Shown piece after piece: positions 47,572-57,027 of a stretch of 64,000 bases of DNA. Each line of letters begins with the position of its first letter. Position 1 is the stretch's first letter. Source of the stretch: Fulvivirga imtechensis AK7 (GTDB lineage Bacteria; Bacteroidota; Bacteroidia; Cytophagales; Cyclobacteriaceae); NCBI RefSeq assembly GCF_000331535.1, contig NZ_AMZN01000026.1, forward strand, positions 52,715 to 116,714. The letters are read 5' to 3'. A program made the translations under genes and the position numbers. Under the pieces are notes generated by a model, which was given only the letters and a program-made list of their open reading frames with translations, searched no databases and was not told where the DNA came from.

Positions 47572-48742
47572 TTTTGGATAGGTATCGTTGAATATAAAAT
47601 GACCGCAAGCCAAGCAGCATCACCAAAGGAATCAGTGAGTAATGCAGTTGCTGTGGCAAAAAAGCCCAAGCCGCAAGTAATAGCAGGCTTAAGATGGCCA
47701 TTATTTTGAAATAGTTCTTTAAAAATAACGATTTGTTTCTCTTAAGCAGCATCAATGCTACCGGAAAATGTAAAGGAACTGCCCACAACAAATTGAGATT
47801 ATTAGCAGCAGCACGATGATCGGTGCCTGCCCACAAAAATAACAGCAACCACCCCAATACTCCTACCACTGAGAACATAAAGCAATCAACCCAAACAAAC
47901 CGTTTGTCCCTGGTGAAGCCGAGATAGGTAAGAAAGGTCCCACCAGCTAACAAGAGAACAAAAACTATAAATGGAGTGATCGCAGATGCCTGATCGGCTT
48001 CCGGTTTCGATTCATAAGTGATCAGGGTTTCTTTCACCAATGGCACGTTTTTGCCGTCTCGTACTATTGTCGCATGATTAAAGCCTTGCTCTATATAATC
48101 TGGTAAAAACATGTACATGTAAGGCGTGGCCTCAACATCCATTGGCAGGCCTAAGCATATGTCTATTCCCAGATCACCCCAGGGTTGCTGTTTCAGGTAT
48201 ATGTCGGTAAGACTCCGAATAGTATGTTTCGTTTCCACATAAGATCCGTCAAAGCTCACCTTGTCACCAAAGGTCTTCACGAGGGCATCGCGAACTCTGG
48301 TGGCACAGTTGTCATAAAAATAGTCATACAGGTAGTATTGATTTTCGGGCAAGGCATTCCATTGCAAAAAATCAAACAGTTCCTGCTTCTGCTCTACTGA
48401 TAAATTAAGCACCTGCTCACGGATATACCTGTTGTAATAAATATAATAGTCACGAAACCTGCGATAGTCGGTCACTCCCAATTTGTAATACAGATGCCCC
48501 CTGGTAAAATTGAGGTAAAAATTAGGTTGATCGAAATCAAATACGCCATAGTTATATAAAATGTCGTACCCCTTTCCCGGGTCTTTTACTCTAATGGCGC
48601 TATGACCAAATGCCGAATAGAGCTCCCCCTGATACGGGCCACAGGTCAGCACATGGATCTCTGCTTCAGGAGAAAGCTTTAAATTCTGTGCATAGCCAAA
48701 AAATGGAGATATTGTTAGAAGTAGTAAACAGATTTTTTTCAT
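47558..48742 (-). CDS. DUF4105 membrane protein
   Basis: A 394-residue protein from the ATG at 48742 (MKKICLLLLTISPFFGYAQ signal). The N-terminal ~250 residues are the DUF4105 domain, a predicted papain-like (NlpC/P60-related) periplasmic domain with HVLTCGPYQGELYSAFGHSAIRV and YDYFYDNCATRVRD. The His and Cys of these segments could be catalytic. The C-terminal part has four to five membrane segments. The role is unknown; lipid or peptidoglycan acyl hydrolysis has been suggested for related domains. First gene of the operon with SRPBCC and WYL. Confidence 0.9.
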   Translation of the reverse strand: MKKICLLLLTISPFFGYAQNLKLSPEAEIHVLTCGPYQGELYSAFGHSAIRVKDPGKGYDILYNYGVFDFDQPNFYLNFTRGHLYYKLGVTDYRRFRDYYIYYNRYIREQVLNLSVEQKQELFDFLQWNALPENQYYLYDYFYDNCATRVRDALVKTFGDKVSFDGSYVETKHTIRSLTDIYLKQQPWGDLGIDICLGLPMDVEATPYMYMFLPDYIEQGFNHATIVRDGKNVPLVKETLITYESKPEADQASAITPFIVFVLLLAGGTFLTYLGFTRDKRFVWVDCFMFSVVGVLGWLLLFLWAGTDHRAAANNLNLLWAVPLHFPVALMLLKRNKSLFLKNYFKIMAILSLLLLAAWAFLPQQLHYSLIPLVMLLGLRSFYIQRYLSKNEGA

Positions 48743-48877
48743 GCAGAGATTGTTCAAGAAGTCCGTAAGCCTTTCAATATTGTGAATATACTACGAAAGA
48801 AAAAGCCAGGGGTTAGTGATTTAGATTTTTTTAGTTCAGTGATGGCCATGGAGACACTAAGGCACGAAGTGCAACAT

Positions 48878-49666
48878 CTAGCAGGGTAGTTTCTCTCCAC
48901 AATGAGGACAATAATTAAACTTTCTTTTTTCATCAAGTACTTCCAAAAACCCGGAGCTTAAAATACCTGTTGGTAAAGCAACAAATCCAATGCCCACCAA
49001 TGCTATAAAACTGCTCACTACTTTCCCTGCCGCTGTAATCGGATATACATCACCATACCCAATTGTGGTAAGAGTGGCGATAGCCCACCAAAGGGAGGCA
49101 ATAATATTCGGAAATTTATCTGGCTGTTTCGGATTTTCAATATAGAACATAATAGCAGATGCGATGACCAACAAAATAATAACTGCAAACAAACACATAG
49201 TTAGCTCCCTCTTTTTTATGTTGATAACATGCAGTATCAGACGGAAAGATTTGTAATAGCGATTGAGTTTAAAAACCCGCATGATTCTAAAAACTCTTAA
49301 TAAACGTAAAAAGCGTAGATCAATTGGCAAGAGTAAGGGAAGGTAAAATGGCAATATGGAAAGCAAATCTATTAGCCCCAGCGGTGATATAATAAACCTT
49401 AAATATGATTTGATACCATTCAATTTCTTGTGTCTGATACGAGCAGTAACTATCCGTACCAAATAATCCAACGTAAATACAACAATTGAAAAAACTTCAA
49501 AAGACTTCAGATAAGGGCGTGTATAAGAAGGTAACGAGAAGGACTCAATAATAACCACACAGACATTTAGAGTTATAAGAACAATTAGAATCTGATTATA
49601 GAGCCGTCCACCTTTTGTGTGCTTTGAATCATCAACAATAATATTTAACCTTCTTAAAAGTTTCAT
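48878..49666 (-). CDS. Voltage-gated-type potassium channel
   Basis: A 262-residue inner-membrane channel with six membrane segments. The S4 helix is positively charged (RFLRLLRVFRIMRVFKLNR) and the pore filter is TLTTIGYGDVYP, specific for K+. The pattern is that of bacterial KvAP-like ion transporters. The C-terminus ends in a small cysteine pair motif, FNYCPHCGEKLPC, probably a zinc ribbon fragment, which is unusual for this class. It is a single gene divergent from the radical SAM gene. Confidence 0.92.
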   Translation of the reverse strand: MKLLRRLNIIVDDSKHTKGGRLYNQILIVLITLNVCVVIIESFSLPSYTRPYLKSFEVFSIVVFTLDYLVRIVTARIRHKKLNGIKSYLRFIISPLGLIDLLSILPFYLPLLLPIDLRFLRLLRVFRIMRVFKLNRYYKSFRLILHVINIKKRELTMCLFAVIILLVIASAIMFYIENPKQPDKFPNIIASLWWAIATLTTIGYGDVYPITAAGKVVSSFIALVGIGFVALPTGILSSGFLEVLDEKRKFNYCPHCGEKLPC

Positions 49667-49781
49667 AGCAGTGGCTTTTTGACTTCTCTAAGCAAGATAA
49701 AAACATTATACAATGTATTGCAAACTTACGAGCCTTTATAGCAAAACCATCCATCAAACAATTTCCTTATCTTTAACCTTG

Positions 49782-50804
49782 ATGAACAGAAATATCTGGG
49801 ACGGCCTGAATTTTTTATCTAAGCTCACACCACGAAGAGCTTGGAATGCTGCCCGCATTGTATCCAGCTATCTGTATTCAAGAGCCACCGGAAGCCCGAA
49901 GATCAAAGGCCTGCCGATAAGCATCTCCTTTGAACCAACTACCTCTTGCAACCTTCGATGCCCGGAATGCCCCAGTGGACTAAGATCCTTTACCCGGCCA
50001 ACGGGAATGCTACAGGAGGGATTATTTAAAAAAACCATCGATGAACTCGAAGAAAGTCTCATGTACCTGCTTTTTTATTTTCAGGGAGAGCCCTTTTTAC
50101 ATGCCAACTTTCTTGACCTGGTAAAGTATGCCTCTGACAAAAAGATCTATACTGCCACCTCCACCAATGCGCACTTTCTGTCAGAAGATATAGCAAAAAA
50201 AACTGTACTCTCAGGCCTCGACAGGCTGATCATTTCTATCGATGGCACCACGCAGGAAACTTATCAGTCATATAGAGTAGGGGGGAACCTGCATAAGGTA
50301 ATAGAAGGCACCAAAAATGTGGTGAAATGGAAAAAAGAATTAAAATCTAGAACTCCACATATTGTATTTCAATTCCTGGTAGTCGGCCCCAATGAACACC
50401 AGATCGGAGAGGTAAAAAAGCTTGCTAAAGTCCTTGGGGTGGATGAAGTTGGGCTTAAGACTGCCCAGGTATATGACTACAAAAATGGCTCTGAGTTCAT
50501 ACCTGTAAACGACAAGTATTCCCGCTATCGCAAAAATACCGATGGTACATACTCCATTAAAAATCAATTGCTGGACCACTGCTGGAAAATGTGGCATTCA
50601 TGCGTTATTACCTGGGATGGGAAGGTGGTGCCGTGTTGTTTTGATAAAGATGCACACCATGAAATGGGACAACTGACAGGCGCTGATTTTAAAGAAATAT
50701 GGGAAAGCAAGCCGTATCAACGATTCAGACAATCGCTGATCAATTCAAGAAGTGAAGTAGAGATGTGCAGAAACTGCACAGAGGGCACCAGGGTGTGGGC
50801 CTAG
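49782..50804 (+). CDS. Radical SAM/SPASM domain protein
   Basis: A 340-residue radical SAM enzyme from the ATG at 49782 (MNRNIWDGLNFLSK); the frame is open 23 codons further. The radical SAM cluster motif is CNLRCPEC (CX3CX2C) at about residue 55. The C-terminal SPASM region has Cys in LDHCWKMWHSC, VVPCCFDKD and VEMCRNC for an auxiliary cluster. SPASM proteins modify peptides or act as methyl-type maturases; no precursor peptide is adjacent. Its TAG overlaps the TAG of the convergent small gene within CTAG. Confidence 0.9.
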   Translation: MNRNIWDGLNFLSKLTPRRAWNAARIVSSYLYSRATGSPKIKGLPISISFEPTTSCNLRCPECPSGLRSFTRPTGMLQEGLFKKTIDELEESLMYLLFYFQGEPFLHANFLDLVKYASDKKIYTATSTNAHFLSEDIAKKTVLSGLDRLIISIDGTTQETYQSYRVGGNLHKVIEGTKNVVKWKKELKSRTPHIVFQFLVVGPNEHQIGEVKKLAKVLGVDEVGLKTAQVYDYKNGSEFIPVNDKYSRYRKNTDGTYSIKNQLLDHCWKMWHSCVITWDGKVVPCCFDKDAHHEMGQLTGADFKEIWESKPYQRFRQSLINSRSEVEMCRNCTEGTRVWA

Positions 50805-50962
50805 CTTTTGTTGTTCTGAACCTTCTTGAAATTAGCCACCGGAGCAGAATCACAACCACAATTTGAAGAACAGCCGCTATTACCCCTGGTCTGCTTATAA
50901 AGCATATTCCCCAGATAAGCCAGGGCGCCTAAAAACAGTATTATAATCAAAACCTCCTGCAT
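50801..50962 (-). CDS. Small FeoB-associated Cys-rich membrane protein
   Basis: A 53-residue protein: MQEVLIIILFLGALAYLGNMLYK as one membrane helix, then a cysteine-rich segment (GCSSNCGCDSA) and a polar tail. It matches the FeoB-associated Cys-rich membrane protein family, which usually accompanies the iron transporter feoB. No feoB is near here. Start is ATG; the stop shares the palindrome CTAG with the stop of the convergent radical SAM gene. Confidence 0.8.
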   Translation of the reverse strand: MQEVLIIILFLGALAYLGNMLYKQTRGNSGCSSNCGCDSAPVANFKKVQNNKS

Positions 50963-51024
50963 ACTGATAATTGTAACGGTAATTAATATCGTTTAGTTTC
51001 CGGGGACATTTTTCCTACCTCTCT

Positions 51025-51903
51025 TTAAAGCACATTAAGCAACTGCTCCTTAATTTTCTCCAGCTCTTCCTTCATGGCCACTACATGTTTTTGTATATCA
51101 GCATCATTAGCCTTGGAGCCAATTGTGTTGATTTCGCGGCCAATTTCCTGCGAAATAAAACCTAGCTTTTTACCTAGAGAGTGCTTATCCTCAAGTACCT
51201 CTTCAAAATGCTTGAGATGGCTCGCCAGCCTTACTTTCTCTTCGGTGATATCAAGCTTTTCTATATAGTAAACGATCTCTTGCTCCAGTCTGTTTTTATC
51301 CAATCCCTCATCTTCAACGAACTTCAGCAGATTTCCTTTTATCCGCTCCCTTATCCGCTCCACTCTTTTTGGATCAAGTGCCTTTATCTCTTCCAAATGC
51401 CCACCTATGGTAGAGATATAGCTGTGAAACTTCTGCTGGAGCTCAGCGCCTTCTTTCTTCCTAAAGGCATCACAACTCTCCAATGCCTCTTCCACCATTC
51501 TCCTCAATTTCGCCCACTCCTGCTCATCTACCTCTTCTGCCTGGTCAGTGATCACTACATCAGGAGCGCTGAGAGCCAGCTTGAACAAGTCCTGGTCGGG
51601 AGCAATGACTTTATCAGCCAGCCTTTTCAGACTACGGTAATACTGCTCAAAGAGCTCTTCATTATATCGCTGCTTAAGTTCCGTTTCTCTTTCATTGATA
51701 TAATCAATGCTTAGAGATACCTTGCCTCTTTGCAATTTATCGTTTACTAAATTCCTAAGCTCAATCTCCTTTTCAGAGAATGCGCGTGGCAGCCTGAAGT
51801 TAAGGTCCAGGTATTTTGAATTTAATGTCTTTACTTCAATGTTGATCGTCAGGTTGTCATCTGAGAAGTTCGATGAGCCATAACCAGTCATAGATTTAAG
51901 CAT
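51025..51903 (-). CDS. yicC: YicC/YloC family endoribonuclease
   Basis: A 292-residue cytoplasmic protein. The N-terminus MLKSMTGYGSSNF and the C-terminal coiled-coil and YicC domain (LGFISQEIGREINTIGSKANDADIQKHVVAMKEELEKIKEQLLNVL) are diagnostic. Family members are metal-dependent RNases that take part in stress-related RNA turnover. It is an isolated gene with a -7 element just upstream. Confidence 0.95.
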   Translation of the reverse strand: MLKSMTGYGSSNFSDDNLTINIEVKTLNSKYLDLNFRLPRAFSEKEIELRNLVNDKLQRGKVSLSIDYINERETELKQRYNEELFEQYYRSLKRLADKVIAPDQDLFKLALSAPDVVITDQAEEVDEQEWAKLRRMVEEALESCDAFRKKEGAELQQKFHSYISTIGGHLEEIKALDPKRVERIRERIKGNLLKFVEDEGLDKNRLEQEIVYYIEKLDITEEKVRLASHLKHFEEVLEDKHSLGKKLGFISQEIGREINTIGSKANDADIQKHVVAMKEELEKIKEQLLNVL

Positions 51904-51937
51904 AAGTCGCCTTTAAAAAGAATTATTCTATGGGATG

Positions 51938-51945
51938 CAAAAATA
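51938..51945 (-). promoter_or_regulatory. Promoter -7 element of yicC
   Basis: TATTTTTG on the minus strand, 34 bp before the yicC ATG, matches TAnnTTTG. A -33 TTG was not found. Confidence 0.5.
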
Positions 51946-51951
51946 ACAGAC

Positions 51952-54900
51952 TTAGAAGTCGTATCCTAATGTCACGAATAAGCGTGGATCGCCCACTATG
52001 TAATCTTCCACAGGCCAGGCCACATCGAACTTCATATAGTACCCCAAAATAATTGTTCTCAGACCAACCCCATAGCTGTAGAGCCATGGGTTCCTGAAGT
52101 TTTTCAAATCAATCTGAAAGTTACCCTGCTGGATTCTCTGGCTGCTCACACTATTATCATCGCTAAAAGGTGATTTCCCCGTCCATGCTGAACCTACATC
52201 AAAAAAGCCTGTGAACTGGAGATTTCTAAAAAAGTTTGATGTAATAGGACCACTGCTTAAAGCACGAATAAGCGGTATTCTTAGCTCCGCATTAAACAGC
52301 AATGTGTTTCGGCCAAAAAGGGTTGCATAATCAAAGCCACGGAGATTTGTCGCATATTCTACAAATAAAAGGTCTCTATTGTTGCCTTCCCTGCTCGAAC
52401 TTAGAGGGTTGTTTGTTCCATCTTTATTTTCCTTGTTAAACAGCCAGTTATCCATTCCCCCTAACAGATACTGTTTGGGGCTGCTACCAAAAAAGGTTCC
52501 GTAATATAACCTGCCCGCCAGTACAATCTCCCGGTATATTTTCTGATAGTGCCTGAAGTCAGCGGATACATTTGTGAAGCTTCGCCCCTTATCAGTTATT
52601 CCTTCGTAATGTTTTAGCTGCACCTTCGCTCTTGTACCTTCGATAAGGTTCATGCCATTAATGATGGAATTATCAAATACCCACTCCACAGTAGCACCGG
52701 CATACTGCTCGCTTTCAGTTTTCCTGAATACCGGAGGGCTTGTGATGAGATTGCCCAGGTCTTCAAATTTGGTAATGGTAAAAAATGGCTTTACCGCAAG
52801 CCTGGTTTTAATATTAAAGGGATATGCAGCGCCAACTTCAAAAGTATTTTTGCTGTACCTGTGAAGTACAGCCTCTGTATCCCAAAAGATCACATTCCTG
52901 TCATACCTTACATTATAGTCGACCAGATTTTTCAGATACTGATACTCAGCGTAAATATCTCCACTCCGCAAATCCGTTGTTGCCATTATCCCTCCTGAAA
53001 ACTTATGGTTTTCCAGCATGTCATTCATTTCCGTTTCCAGCAGTATTCCGAATCCCCTCAAAGGGTCGATCACAAAGGATGTAACTAAATTATCTGCACT
53101 GAAACGCGTTTCATAAGGGAATGGCCCCGAAATCTGATTGCCCTTTCTCAGCTTTCGATATTGAGAAAGGAAAGAATCCTTCTGCTCTTCTTGCAATATC
53201 TCTGTATCGAATGTATAGTTATCAGTATTAATGACATCGTCCTCCTTCTCCTCTTCCTCTATCTCCTTTTCTATTTCGAACTTATAATTATCCGTATCGA
53301 TCACACCATCTTCAAGGGTATCGGGCTTTTGTTGTTCTTCTTTCTCTTTTTTACGCGCCTCTTTCAGTCTTTGCTCCACGATGTCTTTTACCGTCAGCGC
53401 CTCTCGCTTATCCTCATTCCTTTTCATACGAAAAGCCTTAGCCTGCATAACCTGCTGCCGTTTTGTCAATGGTGTAAATATCTGTTGCTCATAATTAAAT
53501 TGAGGGTTGAGATAAATAAAGTCCTTACCTTTATCTGCCATCACAAAAACCAGTTTAGAGCTATTAAACTCTATATCGTAATTTTCAATACTAGTGGCAA
53601 AGTTTGTAACCTGGGAATAGATCCCCCGGTTTATATCATAACTAAAGATATTCCATATCCCTTTTTGGTCACTTAAATAAAATAATCGATTACTACTCAA
53701 CGCCAAAGGTTTTGTATCCTTGCTGATAGTATTGGTTACTCTATGCACAACATTGGTAGTTGTATCCAAATTGAAGAAGAACAGGTTGAAGTTGTCACTC
53801 ACCTTTTCAAAGCTTTTTTGAGCAACTTTTAGTGAATCGCTAACCCTGTTGGAGCTAAACACCACAGTATTGGAGTTGGGCACAAACGTGGGGTACAGAT
53901 CATCGTATACATCATCCGTTAGTCTTTTGGTTCTGTCCCTGCGAGTGCTCATCAGATAAAGATCACTCTTGCCATTAACCACCGCACTTACAATCATTAA
54001 TCTTCCGTTATCTGAAAAATCCATGCTATTGACTTGCTCGAATTTTCCCATTGGCCGTGGAAGCCTGCTGTTAGTTACAGCATCATATAGCACAAAATAT
54101 AACTGACCCCGTTTAGAGTGTACCATTCCTAAGGTATTTTCATCCACCCAATCTATAAGCGGAAGGTTATTGTCTACCTCCTGGTTGATCACTTTATAGC
54201 CCCCTGACAACACTTCCCTCTCTTTTCCACTACTAAGATCTTGCATGTGAACCGTGTATCGTCCTCTATTATTAGCTGTATACGCCAGCTTGGTGCCATC
54301 GGGGCTTAATTTCACATGCTTGTAAACTATCCCTTTTTTATTCTTTTTCTTAGTGATCAAATTGTCTTTTGAAGGTTCCGCATAATTTTCATTTACCTGC
54401 CGGTCTATCTCCGTGTAAAAGTTGAGCCATTCATACATTACCTGATCAAAAGAAACACCAAGGGTTATTGCTACACTTTTTTCTTCATTTCTGATGATCC
54501 GGGTATAATTTAATATGTTTGAAATATTGCTCCTGCCATATTTCTCTGCAATGAAGTTCCACACAGACTGTCCAGCCAGGGCTGCTTCCTTCCCCGAAAG
54601 CTTGTTGAGCTTTTTAGGATGCTTTTTATCTATCAGTTCCCGCACATAATCATCCATCTCGATAGACCAGCCCCTTGCCACATATAATGATGCTCCGTTG
54701 ATAAACCACTCGGGAAGGTTGAGAAGGACAGCATTTTGGAACATATCCTTCAGGCTCCCTCCAAACATCATCTCATTTACCATCAGAGAGGATACCTTGT
54801 ATAGCAGCTCATCTTTTAGATCTTTGATATTTCCGGGGTTTGCAACTTCTATGTATGACTTTACAAAATTTGTCTCTCCCCCGGGATTAAATGCTACATC

Positions 54901-55221
54901 ATTAATACCAACATTGCTCTGCTGCAGATCAGAAACCGAATTGTATAAAAAGACTTTGGTTTTTGAATAGGGTGGATAACCAATAATGTCTGTTACCCGG
55001 TCAAACTCCTCTTCAAGATATTCAGTAACTTCCTTCGCTATTTTGTCACCGCCTTCATAAAAATAAATATCAAAATTGTCAGAACTCAGGTATCGCCAGT
55101 TGAACTGTTCATACTGAATTCTGTTCCTTCCGAACTTTTCATTGGTATTTTGAGCGGTGGCCAACTGCGATAAGAAAACCAGGGAGAGCACTGCTCCTAA
55201 AAAGTAATTACTTCTTTTCAT
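51952..55221 (-). CDS. Outer-membrane fusion: degenerate gluzincin, beta-propeller and BamA-like barrel
   Basis: A 1089-residue exported protein (signal MKRSNYFLGAVLSLVFLSQLATAQ). Residues ~40-270 resemble a peptidase-MA/gluzincin-like domain, including LPEWFINGASLYVA, but the zinc motif HExxH is replaced by NEMMF (149-153). Residues ~290-600 are TolB-like PD40 propeller repeats (KLSPDGTKLAYTANNRG; YPTFVPNSNTVVFSSNR). A charged linker (~620-710) with DTDNY repeats leads to a surface-antigen/BamA-type barrel (~740-1089, ending VTLGYDF). The protein is probably a large outer-membrane component with a periplasmic binding part. It starts immediately after the FAD oxidoreductase stop codon. Confidence 0.85.
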   Translation of the reverse strand: MKRSNYFLGAVLSLVFLSQLATAQNTNEKFGRNRIQYEQFNWRYLSSDNFDIYFYEGGDKIAKEVTEYLEEEFDRVTDIIGYPPYSKTKVFLYNSVSDLQQSNVGINDVAFNPGGETNFVKSYIEVANPGNIKDLKDELLYKVSSLMVNEMMFGGSLKDMFQNAVLLNLPEWFINGASLYVARGWSIEMDDYVRELIDKKHPKKLNKLSGKEAALAGQSVWNFIAEKYGRSNISNILNYTRIIRNEEKSVAITLGVSFDQVMYEWLNFYTEIDRQVNENYAEPSKDNLITKKKNKKGIVYKHVKLSPDGTKLAYTANNRGRYTVHMQDLSSGKEREVLSGGYKVINQEVDNNLPLIDWVDENTLGMVHSKRGQLYFVLYDAVTNSRLPRPMGKFEQVNSMDFSDNGRLMIVSAVVNGKSDLYLMSTRRDRTKRLTDDVYDDLYPTFVPNSNTVVFSSNRVSDSLKVAQKSFEKVSDNFNLFFFNLDTTTNVVHRVTNTISKDTKPLALSSNRLFYLSDQKGIWNIFSYDINRGIYSQVTNFATSIENYDIEFNSSKLVFVMADKGKDFIYLNPQFNYEQQIFTPLTKRQQVMQAKAFRMKRNEDKREALTVKDIVEQRLKEARKKEKEEQQKPDTLEDGVIDTDNYKFEIEKEIEEEEKEDDVINTDNYTFDTEILQEEQKDSFLSQYRKLRKGNQISGPFPYETRFSADNLVTSFVIDPLRGFGILLETEMNDMLENHKFSGGIMATTDLRSGDIYAEYQYLKNLVDYNVRYDRNVIFWDTEAVLHRYSKNTFEVGAAYPFNIKTRLAVKPFFTITKFEDLGNLITSPPVFRKTESEQYAGATVEWVFDNSIINGMNLIEGTRAKVQLKHYEGITDKGRSFTNVSADFRHYQKIYREIVLAGRLYYGTFFGSSPKQYLLGGMDNWLFNKENKDGTNNPLSSSREGNNRDLLFVEYATNLRGFDYATLFGRNTLLFNAELRIPLIRALSSGPITSNFFRNLQFTGFFDVGSAWTGKSPFSDDNSVSSQRIQQGNFQIDLKNFRNPWLYSYGVGLRTIILGYYMKFDVAWPVEDYIVGDPRLFVTLGYDF

Positions 55222-56301
55222 TCAATTTTTTAGAGAATCGTAATATAACGAAAAATAGCGACTAATATTTACCTCCGGGTAGAGTTCTTTACCATGTTCC
55301 AGAAAATCGATGAAATGCCCGGAAAAATATGGCGCCAGAGAGACTCCCTTTGTTCCTAACCCACTAAAGATGCCAATAGTTTCATATTCAGGATGTAAAC
55401 CTATAAATGGTCGCCTGTCTTTTGTAGCAGGGCGCACTCCGGCAATTTGGTCTACTACCTCAAATGGCACATTCACCAACTCCTTCAGTTTCATGGTTAT
55501 TTCTTCTCTGGCTTTTGATGTTATCCCCATTGTATGATCTTTATTGTCATAGTTCGACCCTACCTTAAAAACATCATCTTCAATGGGTATAACGAAAACA
55601 CCTCTGTTAAGGATATGTTCCAGTTGTATTTCTGTTTTTATCTGCAATACTTCGCCTTTTACCGGCTGAAATGGTAGCCAGTCAAAATGTGTATTATGAA
55701 ATGCATCAAGTCCGTTACAAAATATAATCTTTTTTGTGCTATATCCTCTATACACTACTGCATCGCTACCTGGTTTGAGGAGTTTGTGATCAAATTTCGC
55801 ACTCAACATTATTTTTTTTGATTCGAGGTAACTTCTATAAGCCTTCAGATACCGGGGTATGTCGAGATAGCCGGACATGTTAAGTTCTATACCGCCATAA
55901 TCATCTGTAGAAAAAGCATACTGCGACCTATGATGGACCTTTGTTATAAAATGCTCAAATTCCTCAGAGGCACTCTTACCCATCCATTCGTTTTGCTCCT
56001 CCATTGATAAAAAAGGCCGGTATATTGACCTTTCAATAAGAAATTGATCTCCGCAAAGCTCCTCAAGTTCTTTATAAAATGAGATCAGGTATGGAAAAAG
56101 TGTATCTGCCTTCCATGTCTTCACCATCTTCCTTCCCGTAACCGGATTGTAAAGGCCGGCTGCCACTTTAGAGGATGTAACAGGCCTATTGTCGTCTATT
56201 ACAAGCACACGCTTTCCCGCTTTTAATATTTGATAACTCAAAGCCGAACCTGCTAACCCCTGCCCTACAACGATGTAGTCAAACTCATTGCTGTTATTCA
56301 T
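55222..56301 (-). CDS. FAD-dependent oxidoreductase (DAO family)
   Basis: A 359-residue flavoprotein with the FAD-binding GxGxxG motif at the start (YIVVGQGLAGSALSYQILKAGKRVLVID) and the DAO-type C-terminus (VDQIAGVRPATKDRRPFIGLHPE, then GLGTKGVSLAPYFSGHFIDF). It resembles glycine/D-amino-acid oxidases or the FAD domain of MnmC. The substrate is unknown. Its TGA lies directly against the ATG of the propeller-barrel gene, so the two share an mRNA. Confidence 0.88.
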   Translation of the reverse strand: MNNSNEFDYIVVGQGLAGSALSYQILKAGKRVLVIDDNRPVTSSKVAAGLYNPVTGRKMVKTWKADTLFPYLISFYKELEELCGDQFLIERSIYRPFLSMEEQNEWMGKSASEEFEHFITKVHHRSQYAFSTDDYGGIELNMSGYLDIPRYLKAYRSYLESKKIMLSAKFDHKLLKPGSDAVVYRGYSTKKIIFCNGLDAFHNTHFDWLPFQPVKGEVLQIKTEIQLEHILNRGVFVIPIEDDVFKVGSNYDNKDHTMGITSKAREEITMKLKELVNVPFEVVDQIAGVRPATKDRRPFIGLHPEYETIGIFSGLGTKGVSLAPYFSGHFIDFLEHGKELYPEVNISRYFSLYYDSLKN

Positions 56302-56321
56302 TTAAAATGATTTAAATAATG

Positions 56322-56329
56322 TAATTTTG
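56322..56329 (+). promoter_or_regulatory. Promoter -7 element before the MBL hydrolase
   Basis: TAATTTTG matches TAnnTTTG, 41 bp before the ATG at 56371. No good -33 TTG at proper spacing. Confidence 0.5.
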
Positions 56330-56370
56330 TCTTGACCGTACAAATTTGCTAAAAGAGAAAAGAAATTTTA

Positions 56371-57015
56371 ATGATACACGTCAAGTCTTTCGTTTTTAAT
56401 CCTTTTATGGAAAACACCTATATACTTCATGACGACACAAAGGAGGCCGTAATTATTGATCCGGGATGTTATGAGCGCTATGAACAAGAAGAATTGAAAG
56501 AATTTATCGCTTCGAACGACCTGAAGGTGGTGAAACTTTTAAATACTCACTGTCATATTGATCATGTATTTGGCAATCAGTTTGTTAAAGACCATTACAA
56601 GGTGGAGCTTTACATTCATCAGGAAGATGAGGCTACCTTAAGGGCGGTAAAAGCCTACGCGCCTGCCTATGGATTTACCAACTACCATGAAGCGTACCCC
56701 GATCAGTTTCTAAATGAAGGCGATGAGGTAAGATTTGGAAGTTCAAGCATTGAAGTACTCTTTGTTCCCGGACATGCACCAGGACACATTGCTTTTTACA
56801 GTAAGGAAGATAAGTTTTGCATTGGTGGTGATGTATTGTTTCAGGGCAGTATCGGCAGAACTGATCTTCCTGGCGGTGACTTCGAAACGTTGATCAATAG
56901 TATTCATAAAAAGATATTCCCTTTAGGCGATGACGTCACGGTGTACAGTGGCCATGGTCCTGCCACCAACATCGGGTACGAGAAAAAATCTAACCCCTTC
57001 TGCGCGGTTGCCTGA
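56371..57015 (+). CDS. MBL-fold hydrolase (glyoxalase II-like)
   Basis: A 214-residue metallo-beta-lactamase-fold hydrolase. The dinuclear metal motif is THCHIDHVFG, followed by GHAPGHIAFY, GGDVLFQGSIGRTDL and the late SGHGPATNIGYE. The closest named relatives are small thioester hydrolases of the hydroxyacylglutathione hydrolase type. The true substrate is not known, and since the organism probably uses bacillithiol a glutathione thioester is unlikely. 12 bp before pssA. Confidence 0.92.
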   Translation: MIHVKSFVFNPFMENTYILHDDTKEAVIIDPGCYERYEQEELKEFIASNDLKVVKLLNTHCHIDHVFGNQFVKDHYKVELYIHQEDEATLRAVKAYAPAYGFTNYHEAYPDQFLNEGDEVRFGSSSIEVLFVPGHAPGHIAFYSKEDKFCIGGDVLFQGSIGRTDLPGGDFETLINSIHKKIFPLGDDVTVYSGHGPATNIGYEKKSNPFCAVA

Positions 57016-57027
57016 TCATCGTTTATT

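Noticed and set aside
48754..48936. 60-codon frame on the minus strand between the DUF4105 and K+ channel genes
   Set aside because: It overlaps the channel's 3' end in another frame and has no family-like features; treated as chance.
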